Of a DNA stretch of 64,000 bases, positions 1 through 13,899 are shown piece after piece. Within the stretch, counting starts at the first letter, position 1, and the number at the start of each line of letters is the position of its first letter. A program made the position numbers and the translations under genes. The stretch comes from Cruorifilaria tuberocauda (lineage: Eukaryota > Nematoda > Chromadorea > Rhabditida > Onchocercidae): positions 1 through 64,000 of the forward strand of contig JABVXU010000214.1 of NCBI GenBank assembly GCA_013365365.1, read 5' to 3'. Under the pieces are notes generated by a model. The model ran no database searches. It saw nothing but the letters and a program-made list of their open reading frames with translations, and was not told the origin of the DNA.

Positions 1-35
<35 letters not shown>
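1..35. repeat. CA/TA dinucleotide microsatellite
   Basis: About eleven CA units run directly into about six TA units at the window start. It is a simple-sequence repeat with no coding content. The tract may extend beyond the left edge. Confidence 0.95.
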
Positions 36-653
36 GATGTTATCCTCTTTCAAATTGCTAAATTCCTAATCATTATTATTACTTTCAATTTTGAATTGAT
101 TGCAAAAAAATCGATGCAATAAAAATCTACTAGATATTATTTGTTGCACATCTATTCTATTAAGCATTTATCAGAAGAATAATTAAGCTATTAATTGAAG
201 TAATAGAAATTTACGGTGCAAAATTTGTATTCGTTGTTATCTTTATCTGTTATTTCAACAGTTTCAACATTCATCGTTGCATTTTCTTCGTTTTCATTCT
301 CTAAATTATATTTATGCATGAATGAAAGTGATAAATCAGCTTAGTTTTTAAATTTAATCAGAAAAATCAATGAAAAAGAATGCTCTTTTTCTTCTTTGCA
401 AGGGAAAGATAAAAATATTTTCTGATTACTTTACGATACAGTAATGCTTATCATTAACTTTTAGTTGCGATATATTAATTGAAATCCCTAATGAATTTAT
501 TATCATTTTTACAGAATTATAATTTATTATCACTTTTTACAGAAAATAGAAATTATAATTATATGAAATAATGCATTAATAACGATTGATTCGATTGATT
601 CCATTGAACAATTGATTGATTATCCCTTATTTAAAGTATATCTGAAAATTCCT

Positions 654-3600
654 TCAAAATCCAATTAATGAAAACAAACCGATATATGTGCTTTTCTCGA
701 CCAATTTCATCGTACTATAAGCATCGAGAAAGCTAAAGCTAAATAGCGCTATGGAAAATGTGCACAAATAGAAGCCAAGGAGAAGAATTGGCCATCTTCC
801 ATAATATCGAATAAGACCTGTTTTATTATGCGTTGTCGCAGAGAATATTCCTAAAGCTACAAGTAATTTTGTTAATTTTACATTTTCTTCACAAAAATTT
901 TATTTCGAAAATATAAAAGACAAAAAAAGCTTTATTCAATTGCTTTATCGTGCAAATTTTGTGCTTAAATATGTTTTTGATTAAAATTATAATTATATCG
1001 ATTTTTCATTTCAATATTTATGTTTCTGTTAAAATTCTACATCGATTTAAATATTCTTTAAATTTCGATAATATTCAATGTTTGATATTTGATTTAATTC
1101 CGATGCAAGCAACGTGATATTCACGTAACGTGAGTAAGTGAGTCTAAAGTAAAATAAATGCAAAATATAATACATGCAGCAACGAATGAAGCAGCTGCTA
1201 AAATACGATGAAACCAATGGAAGTAAAATCGTTGGATGAATTGCCATTTGAATTGATTCAGTGCTAATACGACTTGTATTACAGCAATCACGTAAGCAGC
1301 TAAACCTGACCAGGTATGTATTGGCTTCATAAAGTGCTGTAACTTAGCTATGGAATTATTTGCCTACGTCATACTATAGAATAACATTATATCGAATATA
1401 AAATGTGAATTTTTTTATTGTAAAAATTTTATAATACAACTAGCATATTAATCTATCATATTAATGATACCAATTTGGAAATGATAGAAAATTCCCAAAT
1501 GCTTTGAAATAATATTTACTGAAAAAATTTTTTCCAGAAGAAAAATATCGAAATATAAAGCACTACTAATTAATTTTGATAATACAATATCTATGTAGAA
1601 AAGTTTTCAAAAATAAAGCAAAATTTTTCTCTCAGTAAACTTTCTAATAATTAAAAAGAAAAAATGAAACAGTCTAACCTCTACAGTACATTGACGTGTA
1701 CACCATAAATAGAATTTAAATCTTGATTGGATAAAAACGAGGAAAATAGCTACCGTTTGTAACATTATCGATATTAATGCAGCACCACGATGAAGCTAAA
1801 CATGCTGCTTTTACGTCGATATCTATCATATCAGGTAATTAATCAGTATTGATATAACTATTAAAATTTTCTATTGTCGATGCTACCACTCTAAAAATGT
1901 GATTTTATGTCGTAGAAAATGTAAACACGAAAACGTCATTTCAAAAATTCATTGATGTGTGTGTGTGTATGTAAAAAATTGTATGGGAAAAGATGAATCA
2001 ACACTTCCAAACTAAGCTTTAGAGCAGGAGAACGCTTAGAAAAAACTCTTGAAAGGCAATTTTTTTTTGCTTCGTTAAATCTAATTTATAGTTTGAAGTT
2101 TACTTTTCTAGTAGGAAATATGAACTACTATAACTTTTTTCACAATATACTAAAAACCAGTTAAACTACTTGAAACCAAAGAGGCATATCATCGATTTGT
2201 ATGGTAGGCCAAAATGCTTTAAAATGTCGTGATAATAATATTGCATTTGATAAGAGAAACCACCAGCTCCAAACCATTAAGATTACTGTAAAAAAATAAA
2301 AAATTTCGATTTTGAATTTATTTTTGTAATTTTTCAAAGTCTAAGTTCTTAGAAGAAAGAAACGATTAATTGAAATAAAAATGAAACGTAATATTATTTG
2401 AATCTCCTAATTTATGGAATTAATTTCCTTTTTTCAGAATTAAATTTTTGGGAATATAATAGTTTTTCAATTCGCTGATTAGAAAATTACGTGAAAACTC
2501 AAATATGATGAAGAATTTAGCAAACTGTATAACCTAGCTTTAATAGACTCACTCAAAATTTTAAAGTCTACTATTATAAAACGGTAACTGCATAACAACT
2601 ATAAACAAATAACGGAAAGCTATTTTGATTAAAATAAATATGTAATTTTTCTTTAAAATATTAATTTAAAATATTTAAAATATTAAAAAATTTACCGTGT
2701 AAAGTAACCATTGCATACGTGGTACTACGTGAAAACCATTTAGCTTGCCGAGCACTTTTAACATTTTCGTACTTGCCATCTTTATTCCGTAACATATCAA
2801 TCATTGTTGTTGTTATCCATGGATAAAGTGAACCATCCGATAATGAATGCATCTTTTTGACATATGCTAATATTTGTTTTTTATTAAACTTATTGGTTAT
2901 TAGAAATAATAAAGTAGGATGAAAAATAAATTTTTTTTCATAAATTTGGAATTCCTTGCTAAATTTCAAACACTTACTGTACTGATCAATCGATCCACGG
3001 ACGAACTGTAAATAATATGGATGTGCTAATAAATTATGTACCTAAAAATAGGCATTTGAATTAATATGTAAAGTAGAAGACTGTAAGCACGAAAGGTTAA
3101 AGAACACTTTAATGGAGGTAATGAGAAAGCTGAGGAAAATATTTAACAAAACAAACTTTAGATTTATCATCACTTGATAACCGATTAAACTGTTTGAAAT
3201 CAACGTCAAGCAAGCAAGCGAAAGTATCATCGTTTGCGATAAAACTGGAATTTACAATTAGAATAGTTGTAGCCTGAAATGAATTCTATCTATTTAGAAT
3301 TCCATCAGAATCATTTGAATAGTTAAGTTGAGGTTTTTCGCTATTTGGAAATCTAATACGTAAGTAGAAATTAACGTCATAATAAGTCAAATATCAAAAA
3401 GGTAAAAGCTTATTCACTTTATTAGTTTTAAATTATACTTGATGTTCATATTAGTTAGAATTATAAAGTTTGTGCATAATTAAGTATCATTTAGTACCTA
3501 ATCTTAAAATGTTTGAAACATAATTAATTGTCATCAGAAGAATTAGTTTAACCTCATGTAATTGAGTATTATGATTGCCATCGTTATAAGATAGGTATGC

Positions 3601-4326
3601 TTTACCTTCATCAACGCCATTATAAATACATTCTATCACTGTATCGTCACCCTAAATATTATAACATTGATTAGGTGATCTCCATGCTGTTTCTCAAAAA
3701 TTGTTCTTCGCATAAAATTAATCATTCCAGATTGCAAAAATCTACACTAAGAATTTATAAACTATGATAAGATGAAAATACATATTGTTAACCTAATAAT
3801 ATCGATTCAAACTTATACCATATATTGATCATTCGAGAACCCCAAAGCAATGTACATTGCATAAGATGGCAAATCTCGAAGAAATGCTTCCATACGTAAA
3901 CGAAGAAAAGAACCACGACCACTTACGGACCAGCGTAAATTTGCGGTGCATTCATTACCATTACATTCATTAGGCACTGCCCTTTTTTTAAGAAAATCAA
4001 ATAGGACGAAAAATTACAAGTAAAATGAGGAAAAATAACAAGGTCTAACTGATTTACATATTATATACCATTCAGTGTTTCACAAAGTTAACACCAATTC
4101 TTTTTTTTTTGTAAGGTTATCGTTTTAAACGTGATGGTGGTTTATCAAACCACATTAATACTAATTAGTGATATGATATGCGTACATTATATCATCATAC
4201 GTAGAGTATATTTGATTATTTTGAAAAACAAAGCAAAAAGAAAATTTAATGATACCAACAACCATGTAGTACTCCACAGCTACTTCGTCTCATTCTAATA
4301 CCATTGAGTACAGGGAGCATTTGCAG
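654..4326 (-). CDS. DOMON plus cytochrome b561 protein, ferric-chelate-reductase-1-like (5' end incomplete)
   Basis: Nine exons close in phase: 4326-4256, 3981-3819, 3651-3553, 3041-2978, 2866-2696, 2285-2170, 1795-1679, 1363-1174 and 856-654 (TGA), about 397 residues. The first two exons hold a DOMON domain: SSCGVLHGCW, then AVPNEC, with a typical Cys/Gly spacing and the strand YAMYIALGFS. The last five exons hold the membrane cytochrome b561 domain: TLHVILMVWSWW, LHRGAALISIM, KPIHTWSGLAAYV, FHWFHRILAAAS and a final segment ILLLGFYLCTFSIALF. The histidines in these motifs are the expected haem ligands. By family, such proteins move electrons across a membrane to ferric iron or another acceptor; the actual acceptor here is unknown. 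The first exon begins at an acceptor (tttttag at 4327-4333) with no signal peptide, so an upstream exon is probably missing. A first in-frame ATG lies six bases into it. The seventh-intron donor (1173) was chosen because it alone restores phase. Confidence 0.88.
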
Positions 4327-7300
4327 CTAAAAATAAGTTTAAAATTGAACTTTGAACTGTTGCAAAATATTAATCACAGAGAATTTCCCACTGAGTATTA
4401 GAAAATTACTAAAAATGAAAAATCATTTTGAAATAATAGATTAAGGTGAAAGAAAGGAAAAATGAAACCTGAACTAGAAAGAGAATAAAAGAAAGGTACA
4501 TTCTGCAAGAGTTGCTGAACATTTTCTTTTTGAGCTGTAAGCTTTATGCTTTAGTGCTTTTAGCTCATTTCACTCCAAGCACTCCCATTATTCTCTCCTT
4601 CAAATTAATCATTTCGAGAAAACAAGAAAGAACCCAAAACTAATTGATAACAATAGTACTATTATATTTCTGTCTTGAATTTTCAATTATATTTGCAATA
4701 AATTTAGTTTTGATTGTTTCAAATTTATTGATGAAGCTTTTTCTCTCCATTAATTCAAAATTACATACGAATTAAAGAAAATTATATCAAATTTTATTGA
4801 TCAAATTAACAGTGAATTAAATATGAGAGGATAGGAGAAATAAAGAAATTTACCCGATTTTTTTTTCTTCATGTTAGTATGATTAAAATCATATTATCCA
4901 AGTTGCAATTAATTATTATTGTTATCACCAATATTACATATTTGGAGGTAATAATTGATAATAATTAGTAAAAATAGCAATAATGATGATCATAATAACA
5001 GTAGAAGCAATAATAATTAGTAACAATTAGAAATATAGGGCATAAAATTATTAAAACGAAATCAATAACAAAAGCAATTTTTTAACGGCAAATAACACAA
5101 TATTTTCAGTGAAAAAAATTTCAAAGTAAATTTACTTTGCGTAAGTCCACTTATCATTAAATAAAGTTCTTCTCTGTCATTTTCAAATATTCTGCGTGAT
5201 ATCCGGGCCGTGAAAAGACGTGTATGACAGAAATGTTAATTGAATGTTCGTCAAGATCGATCATTTCATTGCTTTTTACATCTTTTCTTCCATGAATTAT
5301 TTAGTTACGTTATCATAATTTAATGTTAAATTATTGTTGCCCGGATTCAGCCGGTACTAAAATTTTCATCTTTTATCCTCTGAAATTGTTATCATTCTTT
5401 GCACACAAGAAGTTTTTTCCCTTATCTCTTTCTCTCTCCCGAAATTACACTGATTAAAATTTCAATAAATTCATCAAATTCCTTCCATCAATTTTTCATT
5501 TTTTTTCTTTTGAATATGTCAATAAAAAAAAATCATTGCCTTCATAGTATACTAAATTTTACTTCCTTAAATGCTAAGTTTGACTTACCTTAAATTAGGA
5601 CTGCAGTACTAGGAATAAAGTCATTGTGCTGAATTATTTAACGGGTTATTCATGATCAAAAGTCATCAATTAAATTTGGCTAATTATTATATGCATCAAA
5701 GTATATACTTCAAGTTATATCAAATTGGTTAAGTTGAAGTATCGTTTTAAGGGACAAAAATTTAGGATAAAAATTTATTGTTCACAAAAAAAGAAAATTT
5801 AATCTATTGATGAATATAGAATTGGTTTTGTTTGCTTAATGAAATCTCTTCAAATTAGAACTAAAATTTATAAAATTAAGAACTTACACAAAAACGATGT
5901 ATATATTGAAATTTTTTAATCAGTACATTCTCGTCAATCCCGAAATATGGACAGAAAGTGGGAATGTCGATTAAAATGAAATAAATTGGTTGGAAAGAAA
6001 CGTAGAATACGTCATTCATATGAGTGAAGTAAGGAACGGAATTTGATGTGTTTTGCTGGGCGCAAACGTCCATTCGTACGGTCACTTCTCATTTGTCTGT
6101 TACGCATTTAGAACGGTCAGTGATATATCATCAGCGATCAGTATCGTTGATTTGCTTTTAATTCTATTTCTATAATTTTTTTCTCTCCTTCTTAATTTCA
6201 ACTTTGTTCAAATAACGGCGTTTTTTCTATTTCTTTCTTTTCCTTTATTTCATTAATATCCTTATGATATTATTGTAGTTTAAAATAACTTGGAAAAAAG
6301 CAAAAAAAATTTCTTTTTCAGTAACCTTTCGATATCTAAACTTTTTTTGCATTTCAAGCTTATAAAATTTTAGAGAATTCTTTACATTAAATTACCAATG
6401 TACTTATAAACATTAGCATGAATCCAATTTAAATTTGTTAATAATCATATTTATGATAAGCAAAAAAAAGATACAAAATCAGCAAAATGATCGATTCTGT
6501 TTATCTGTTTTAAAGTGAAGGTAAAGTTGAAGAGTATCAGCATTTTTTGTTTATGATAAAGCAAGTTTTAACTTTTCCTTGAATTTCAGATAATGGATAA
6601 CAGAATCTGAAGTATGCATGATTAAAAATCTGCTGAATTTCAAATTATAAATAGTAAAAGCTGCGAAAATTTTCACTAATCACGAAATTTTAATTACAAA
6701 TATAAGTGAATAAATGCAATAAAAAAATGCATAACAATTATTTGTGAAGGAACAATATGAATAAGTGAGCTGAAAGTTTAAATTAATTATACTATAAACT
6801 TCTGCCGATCGATATTTGAGCAAAAAAAGCGGAAAAAGTTGAATTAAAATTTATAACAGAGAAAAATATAGCATTTAATCTTTTTCTTTACTTTTTGTTG
6901 TTCTGCTTTCATATCTTATCCAATAAATCATTCAACATTTTTATCGTTCAACGCATCAGAAAGATGATATGAGTAATAATATACCGGATTTTGAGTCCTA
7001 TTTTACGGTTTCAATATATTTATGGAATTTAAAACAGGATTTCGTCTGCTTCTTCCTTTTCATTTCCTCTCTCTCTTTCTTTTTTCTTTTCCTCGTCTTC
7101 TTTTAGCAGTTCTTTTAACCGAGCAAAACTATCAGTTTGATAAGAAAAAGAAACAAAACGTTAGAAATGAAGTTTTTTTTCTTTAATTTTATTTCCTTTT
7201 ATTGATAACGATTATTTCTGATAACGATAGCAAAAAATTTGTATTGTGAGAGATGGAAATTAAATAGGTTACACAGGCAAAAAATAGAAGTTTTTAATTA

Positions 7301-8756
7301 AATTTATTGAATAAATTTAATTAAATAAACTTTAGAAAGGTTAAAAAAATTAAGCTTAGCCAATCTTTAATTTTCAAAGTTAAATGTCATCTGTAATTAA
7401 ATTATAATATCTTAAAAGACAGAATTATTACGTGAAAAATGAGTTGGCAAACATTTACAAATAGTTGCTGTTGAGAGGAACTCCAACACAATTAACAACT
7501 TGCGAAATAGAATTAACGACTTTTCCAAAATAAGATACAGCTTAGCAACTTCAATGGATAGAACTGGCAATCTATAAGGGATAGGATTAATAACTGCGTT
7601 GAAATTGAATTAAGCTAAACTAGAGCAGAATTAAAAAGCTAGATAGAATGGGATTTAGGGTTCTGAAAGTTATTATTTTCTATTTCCCAACTTTGCTTCG
7701 TTTTCTTTTTATTAAATATCACACTATCTTTGATATCACACTTGATATCAAATTGATAGTAAAATCAGTATATTAATTAGTCCATATATTATTTCATTCT
7801 TTTTTCATCCTTTCTCTCACATAGATAATTGCAAACGTTCAAATTTAAAATCATCAGATGGAGTGATAATTTCTTATTACATAATGAAACTTTTCGTATG
7901 CCATTTCATCCAATGATATAATCATTAAGTTAATAAAATATCAAAACGTTATCTATCACATTGCTACTGATTTTCAAAGTACTCAAATAAATTATTTTCA
8001 AAATAAAATTTTCAATAAATTTTTTCTAATATTGCTCAATTAAAAAGGATGTACATTTAATATGTCAAATAATAATTATCTCATATTCAGCAGTTAATTT
8101 TAATTTGATTAATCCATCCAATTTTTACCAAAATTTTCATAATTTAAAGAATTATATTCGAATTTAATCTACTATAAATTAGTAAAAGAAAACAGAAACC
8201 ACTAATTAGCCCTCTAATTAACTTATATAGTTTATGAAAATTGTCAAAATTAAAAAATAACCATGTTGTGATATTACAATAAATAAAAAAAGAAAAACAA
8301 AAATAAAAAAATGAAGAAACAACGAAAATATTTGGCTTGGGATTATCGTTTGTACAGAGGCCCATTAGAACGGCCGCAGTTAGAAACAGCGGTTGGCAAA
8401 GAGTGATTGAGTGCAATAATTGTTTTGTGTTCGTCAGGTTGGGATTCACTTGAATTCACTTGATTGTACGTGTATGCTTGTTTGGTTAGTTTTCATCCTT
8501 ATATTTGTCACGCAAAGCAATTTAAAAGTAAGTAAATGATGTGCGCAAAAGTATAAAATGACATTAGTTAACGAAACCCAACTATTGATTAATCAATATG
8601 GCAAACCTTGTATGTGCTGATAAATATAATAGTTCTGTTGTAATCATCCATTTTTTTGGTTCAATTTCTTTATTTTCATTTCTGAATCATATAATTTAGC
8701 ATCGCGCGCATCATACGATATCAGGAACTTTTCCACGCATTGTCATTGCCTAGACA
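4327..8756. other. Intergenic, mostly low-complexity A+T-rich DNA
   Basis: Apart from the candidate exon at 5.9-6.1 kb, this stretch shows only A/T runs and TAA/ATT-like short repeats. The last few hundred bases must hold the promoter of the TFIIA gene. No TATA element can be singled out in this composition. Confidence 0.6.
5888..6073 (-). other. Candidate upstream exon with strong splice donor
   Basis: An open frame of 62 codons starts MDVCAQQNTSNSVPYF, contains a hydrophobic stretch around VFYVSFQPIYFILIDIP, and ends in TGT directly before a gtaagt donor. The end is phase 0, which fits the phase-0 acceptor at 4327 of the DOMON gene on the same strand. It could be that gene's missing first exon, but the hydrophobic part is internal rather than N-terminal. 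An overlapping frame starting MRSDRTNGRL is also open. The segment is less A+T-rich than its surroundings. Confidence 0.25.
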
Positions 8757-11700
8757 ATGTCGCAACAACAGCAGGCAGGCCATACTATCGTAAGTTCTCA
8801 TTTCTTTTGATTTATCGAATAATTTATTTGAATTTGAAGATTTTAACTCTAAATTTAGCTATTTACTAACTATTTTACAAAATAAGAATTCATTGATATG
8901 ATTTTCGTGTTTATGTATTTAAATGTGAACTGTTTGTATGTGTCTATATATATATATATATATCTTGTTAGCATTCTCTCTCTTTGATTTTATCTTTCTC
9001 TCTCCATAAAGCGCATATGCATACAGAAACTATAATCATTTATTGCATTTATACTGCTATAAGTCATGCATGAAGTTAAAGAGGCGTTTGGATTATTTTT
9101 TGTTGAAGATATTTTACAAAATCTATTTAAATATAAGTTTCTTAGATTGCATTTTACCTAAAATATTACCTTTCGTGAGATGCTTATGATATGTTTGCAT
9201 GTGTTATTGATTTTCATAGCTCAAAGGCCGTGGAGTAGGAAAGGGCAAAGAGAAAAAATTTTTGCAGGCAGATGTATACAAAGGTGTGATAAATGATGTC
9301 ATCGGACAAGTTAAGGAAGCATTTCTGGACGAAAACATTGATATCGATATTTTACAACAGCTCAAAAAGGTACATTATCGTTTGAGATATTGTTACTTGG
9401 CTTTTCTTTGACTATATTGCTGTTTTTGATTGAGCAATAATTTCTTAAATTTTCATCGTTTCGGTCCGTCATCCATATGTTTTTTTCACTGCTATTATCT
9501 TCGTTTTCCAGTACTTCTTTTAAAATCGTGCAACTTTCATTTGCTGTTAAATGTTAAATAGAAAGTTTTGACGTCATACAGCTTTCAACTTAAGCCCTTT
9601 TCCAGGATTGGGAAGAGAAGTTAATTGCGAGCAACAGTGTCGATTGGGATGGTCCACGTCATGTGCCACCACCTCCTTTGCGGCAAATGAAGCAACCGAT
9701 TATGACAAGTACAACTATACCTCCAGGCAGCACTGTCCGTATCGCACAAAATGGACAGGTGGATACTGTTTTTGTACTATAGCTGTAGTTTGATTTTCAT
9801 TGAAAGAAAGGAAAAGAAAGATAAATCTCTTTGTAAGTGAAGTCATATAGTGTTTGATAAAGAGCTGGATACTTTTAAAGTTGTATATTTTATATCAGTA
9901 TTCTCTATCGTGTGCTTCCTTCATCCGTAGTAGTGAGAAAAGTTTTCGTCAAAAAAATGTTTTCTTAGTAGTGGGCAATGGGACCTATGCAAATTTATTT
10001 TGCTTAGCAATAGAATGTAGTAATCACGGCTGAATAACTAATTTTCGGTATGAGGGATGAGTGAATTTATAATTCATGGATACAAGGTTATTCAGTATTC
10101 TAATTAAGCAAATTTAGTTGGTTACTTATTTGTCTGATATTGCATGATTACTTGTGCCCAGGAGTCTTCAGCTATAGCTTTTTTATAAAGCGATTAATCC
10201 ATTTTTTGTATATCTTTGATTATTTTTTGATTTCAGTTTATATTTCGAGGTTTATCTGTTAGACAGCATAAAAATGATCCTAGAAATTCTCTCATCAATC
10301 TATCGCCATATTTTACAGCATATATTGGTTCAACAATCGGCACGGTCATCATCATCGTCACAGGCTGCACAGCCGGCATTGATTATGCAAGCAAGCGGCA
10401 CATCAAGCGTACAAAGGCCAATACAGCAGGTGCAGTACATTAGCACTGCTAATATTCCGATCAGCAGTGACCCAAATACAATTGTAATACAGGTGACTTA
10501 TTTCAAAATAGTTGGAGTGGTGATGGTGTTAAATCATTGGTATGTTAACTGATAACAAATTTTTCAAAGCAAAAGCCTTTTTTTTTGAGTGATACTATTT
10601 TTACAAGTTAAATTTTTATGAATATTTGATAAAATTGTCACAAAATTAGACTTATTACTGACTTATTCATTGAAATTCGACTTACTGTTTGACGAATTCT
10701 TCTATATTGTGTGGATTATCTGTATTTTGACTTCTACGACTTAAGCAAAAAATTAAATGCTCAAGATCTTGTATCTTTGTTTCTTTTTGCTTCTTCCTGT
10801 TCATTAAAGCGCATAAGACATTGAAGCAAAGGATTTCCAATAATGCATGAAAAGTTTTATTTTGGAGTAAGGAAAATGGATATACAGAGTTCGCAATTTG
10901 GTAATAATACGTATTTCAGCAAGTGTATCGATTATAGTATTCATTAAATTAAAGCTATTCTGGGTAAGTTATGATTTCAGCGACAATCATTGAACCAGAA
11001 CGCATCTCACATAACCGCAGTGGCTCCTGGCATGATTACATTTCCTGCTGGACAAGGGCAGGCACGAATCGTTCAACAGGGTGGTCAACAGTTTTTGATG
11101 CATGGTGGGAGATTATAAGTTTATTTAACTGTCGTATTGTGATCTACGAGTACAGAAATTTATACAGTATCGTTTACTCAATTTTCTGCAGGAAGTGGAG
11201 CAACTAATCTTCCGACGGGCAGCAGCGTAATGATTTTGAATGCTGGTTCACAAATCCCGGTGACGCTGAATAACGCTGTTGTTTATCAACCAGCAAATAG
11301 GCAAACGCTTCAGTCTGGACAATCTATTCCGAAACAGGAAGACACGATTCAGATGCTTGACGGAGCAACTAGTTTGACTGTTAAAACATCGAAAGCTGGT
11401 TCATCTCGTATAAATCACAAGCACACTGAAGGAGAAATCGATCAAAAATGTAAGGGTAAAGTTAGAAACTGGTGAATATGGGTTATTTATGTCAATATGG
11501 GTCTATTCACGACTGAAGGCCATATTGGATTGGGCAAAATTGGGCAAAACTAAACTTGGAAACACGAAGTTTCTTCTTTTGTTGCTCATTGAAGTTTATG
11601 GCTTAGCAAAATTATGTTGATCGGGCATTAAATTTTGGTGTGCTGGTCAGTACAAATATAGTGGAAAATTTTAATTTCTTCCGTTCATGTTCTAGGTATT

Positions 11701-12518
11701 TTAAAAAAATTAGTACAATTAGATGGAGCAACTCGAGTTAGTGATTCATCATCAGAAGAAGAAGAAATGGATGAAGAGGATGATGATGATCCATTGAGGA
11801 CCATTGCTGATCGTATTAGTGAAGAGGGAAATGTTGTCGAAGACGAAGATCAGGTATCATTTAATAAACCAGTTGAAAAGGATTATGTGATTTAAAGTGT
11901 TCGTGAGCAGTTGTTATTGATGTCGCAAAATGTAGTCTGGTTTTCCTCATCGTGCAAAGTTTTTTTCTATGATAGAAAAAAACCTCTCAGAAGCGAATCA
12001 GAATCGGTTGAATCAAAATGAAATATGTTAAAGCATATGTATAACTTTTTGATAGCTTGACTAAATAATAATTTTGGTATTTCTTTTTGATTACTGACGA
12101 AACTATCAATTTGTAGTAGAAATGTTAAAAATAAATTTAGGTGACCGAAGAAGATCCTCTCAATTCTGGTGATGATCAAAGTGATGATGAAGATGTGGAG
12201 AGGCTTTTCGAAGCAGAGAATCTCGTCATGTGCCAATTCGAAAAAGTGTTTTTTTCTATCTATTTTCTTGTAGTTTGATTGAAAATATTCGGCAAATACG
12301 TTCATTTCAAGATTATTCGAATTATAATATTCCAAGTTTTTTTATAAGTATTCATGACGACGAACTCTAAGGCAATCATCATTTATATTTAGTAACTATA
12401 GAGATTTTAGGTTCATCGTGCTCGTAGCAAATGGAAGTTCACGTTGAAAGATGGGATAATGCATATACGTGGTAAAGACCACTGCTTTCAGCGCTGTTCG
12501 GGTGAAGCCGAATGGTAG
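8757..12518 (+). CDS. GTF2A1: TFIIA large (alpha/beta) subunit, general transcription factor
   Basis: Nine exons close in phase: 8757-8789, 9268-9369, 9606-9758, 10319-10492, 10981-11104, 11192-11449, 11696-11853, 12141-12245 and 12411-12518 (TAG), giving 404 residues, slightly longer than the human protein. The N-terminal domain reads ADVYKGVINDVIGQVKEAFL then ENIDIDILQQLKKDWEEKL, the four-helix-bundle part. A Gln/Ser/Thr-rich linker follows. Next is an acidic block SDSSSEEEEMDEEDDDDPL, and then the C-terminal beta-barrel part, NLVMCQFEKV, ARSKWKFTLKDGIMHIRGKD, ending SGEAEW. In the family, TFIIA binds TBP on TATA DNA in the nucleus and stabilises the RNA polymerase II preinitiation complex, pairing with the small gamma subunit. 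Acceptor-like sites (aatttag near 8700, tgcctag just before the ATG) suggest trans-splicing. Introns 2 to 8 use standard GT...AG sites. Confidence 0.96.
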
Positions 12519-13899
12519 CAGCAGAGTTGATGGAGAACGGAAGAAATTTTTTGATTCGTTTCAGACACATGTAAGTATGGCAAGGTGGCACGTGAAATTT
12601 AAATCCATTTGATTCTCTAAAATTAATTTTGAAATTCCGATTGTGAAAAAACTTAGAAATTATTAGCATAAGTCGACTAAGTTAAAAATTTCCTTAATTT
12701 GTCTGAATAATTTACAAGATGGTTGTATGTAGATTGGGATTTTGGCTTATTAAATCCGGAGAAATAGGGCATGTAAATCTATGCTTGATAAAAGAACGGC
12801 TTTTTAAAAAGCATATGTCAAATCAGTTATTACAAAATACTTTAGATGCAGAGAGGAACATAATTTCTCTGAATAACTTGATGTTCATAATGTCATAAAT
12901 TGTGAATTAAATTGATTTGGTTGAGTTTCATATTTCATCATTGAATCAGTGGCATATTATATTGTTTAGAATGCCCATAGATTATTGTTTTCTGTTTAGC
13001 CGTTTTTTGTGCATCTGCTTTCTGTGCCTTTGACCGCTTTTCCGTCTGTATTTTGCTTTCTTGTTTGTATATTTCTTTTCGAAAGAATGCACCAACGGTA
13101 TTATTATTATTATTATCCTTTTTATTATTGTTATTATTATCATTGCTATCATCACTTTTCTCACTGATATTTCATTTTATTGTTTGAAGGGTTGAATGGA
13201 TATAAATCGCTTCATTTGATAAATGTATCTCGTTAGGTTTCACTTCTCCTCATGCCAATTGTTTCAGTTTTAACTATCAGAAGTTTTCGTTAGAAAAATC
13301 GTACATCCTACATTAACAAAAATTTTTTAATATTCCCATTGGTTGCTGCTTTCCCAACATTAATTAAGTACCAACTTTTATTTCATAATGTGTTCATCAT
13401 TGCGTGCAAATTACTATTGGATTTTTTTTTGCTTCAGCAATATTTAGAACAGTTTTCAGTATGAATATTAATTCACTTCAGAATAATTTATAACAATAGT
13501 TGCACCGGAAAAATTTTTATCGATAGTCTCAAAATGACATGAAGTCATGGAATTTTGTTAATTGGTTTAGTCTATATAGCTCTATAAAATCCTACCATTG
13601 TGCATGTTTACATGCACTGTAGTAGTTGATTTTCCCCAAATCGACTAAGCTATTTCGCGGTAATTCATTGTTTGAAAGTCTAATATGGTCGTTGTTTCAC
13701 GCATTACTAAATACTTACTTAAATCAAATAATTGAAAAGGTACAAATAAAAGAAGTTAAATTTAGATTTTTTTTAGAACTATGTATTGCTTTGTCAACAT
13801 AAAAACTTCAAAAAATTGTCTAAAATTATTTATATTTCATATGGAGTACTGATAAATTGCACCATTCTTTAATTAAAACACATAATTATTAATTTCTAT
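12519..13899. other. Convergent intergenic region with 3' UTRs
   Basis: This lies between the TFIIA stop and the stop of the oppositely oriented PDZ gene. It holds a TTA/ATT trinucleotide tract near 13.10-13.14 kb. I see no exon with convincing splice sites. The 3' UTRs of both genes must lie here. Confidence 0.6.

Noticed and set aside
1121..1173. Extension of the b561 exon reading into FCIYFTLDSLTHVT
   Set aside because: Donors there leave the wrong phase. The donor at 1173 joins FVAA to SLGIFSATTH in phase, so this part is intron.
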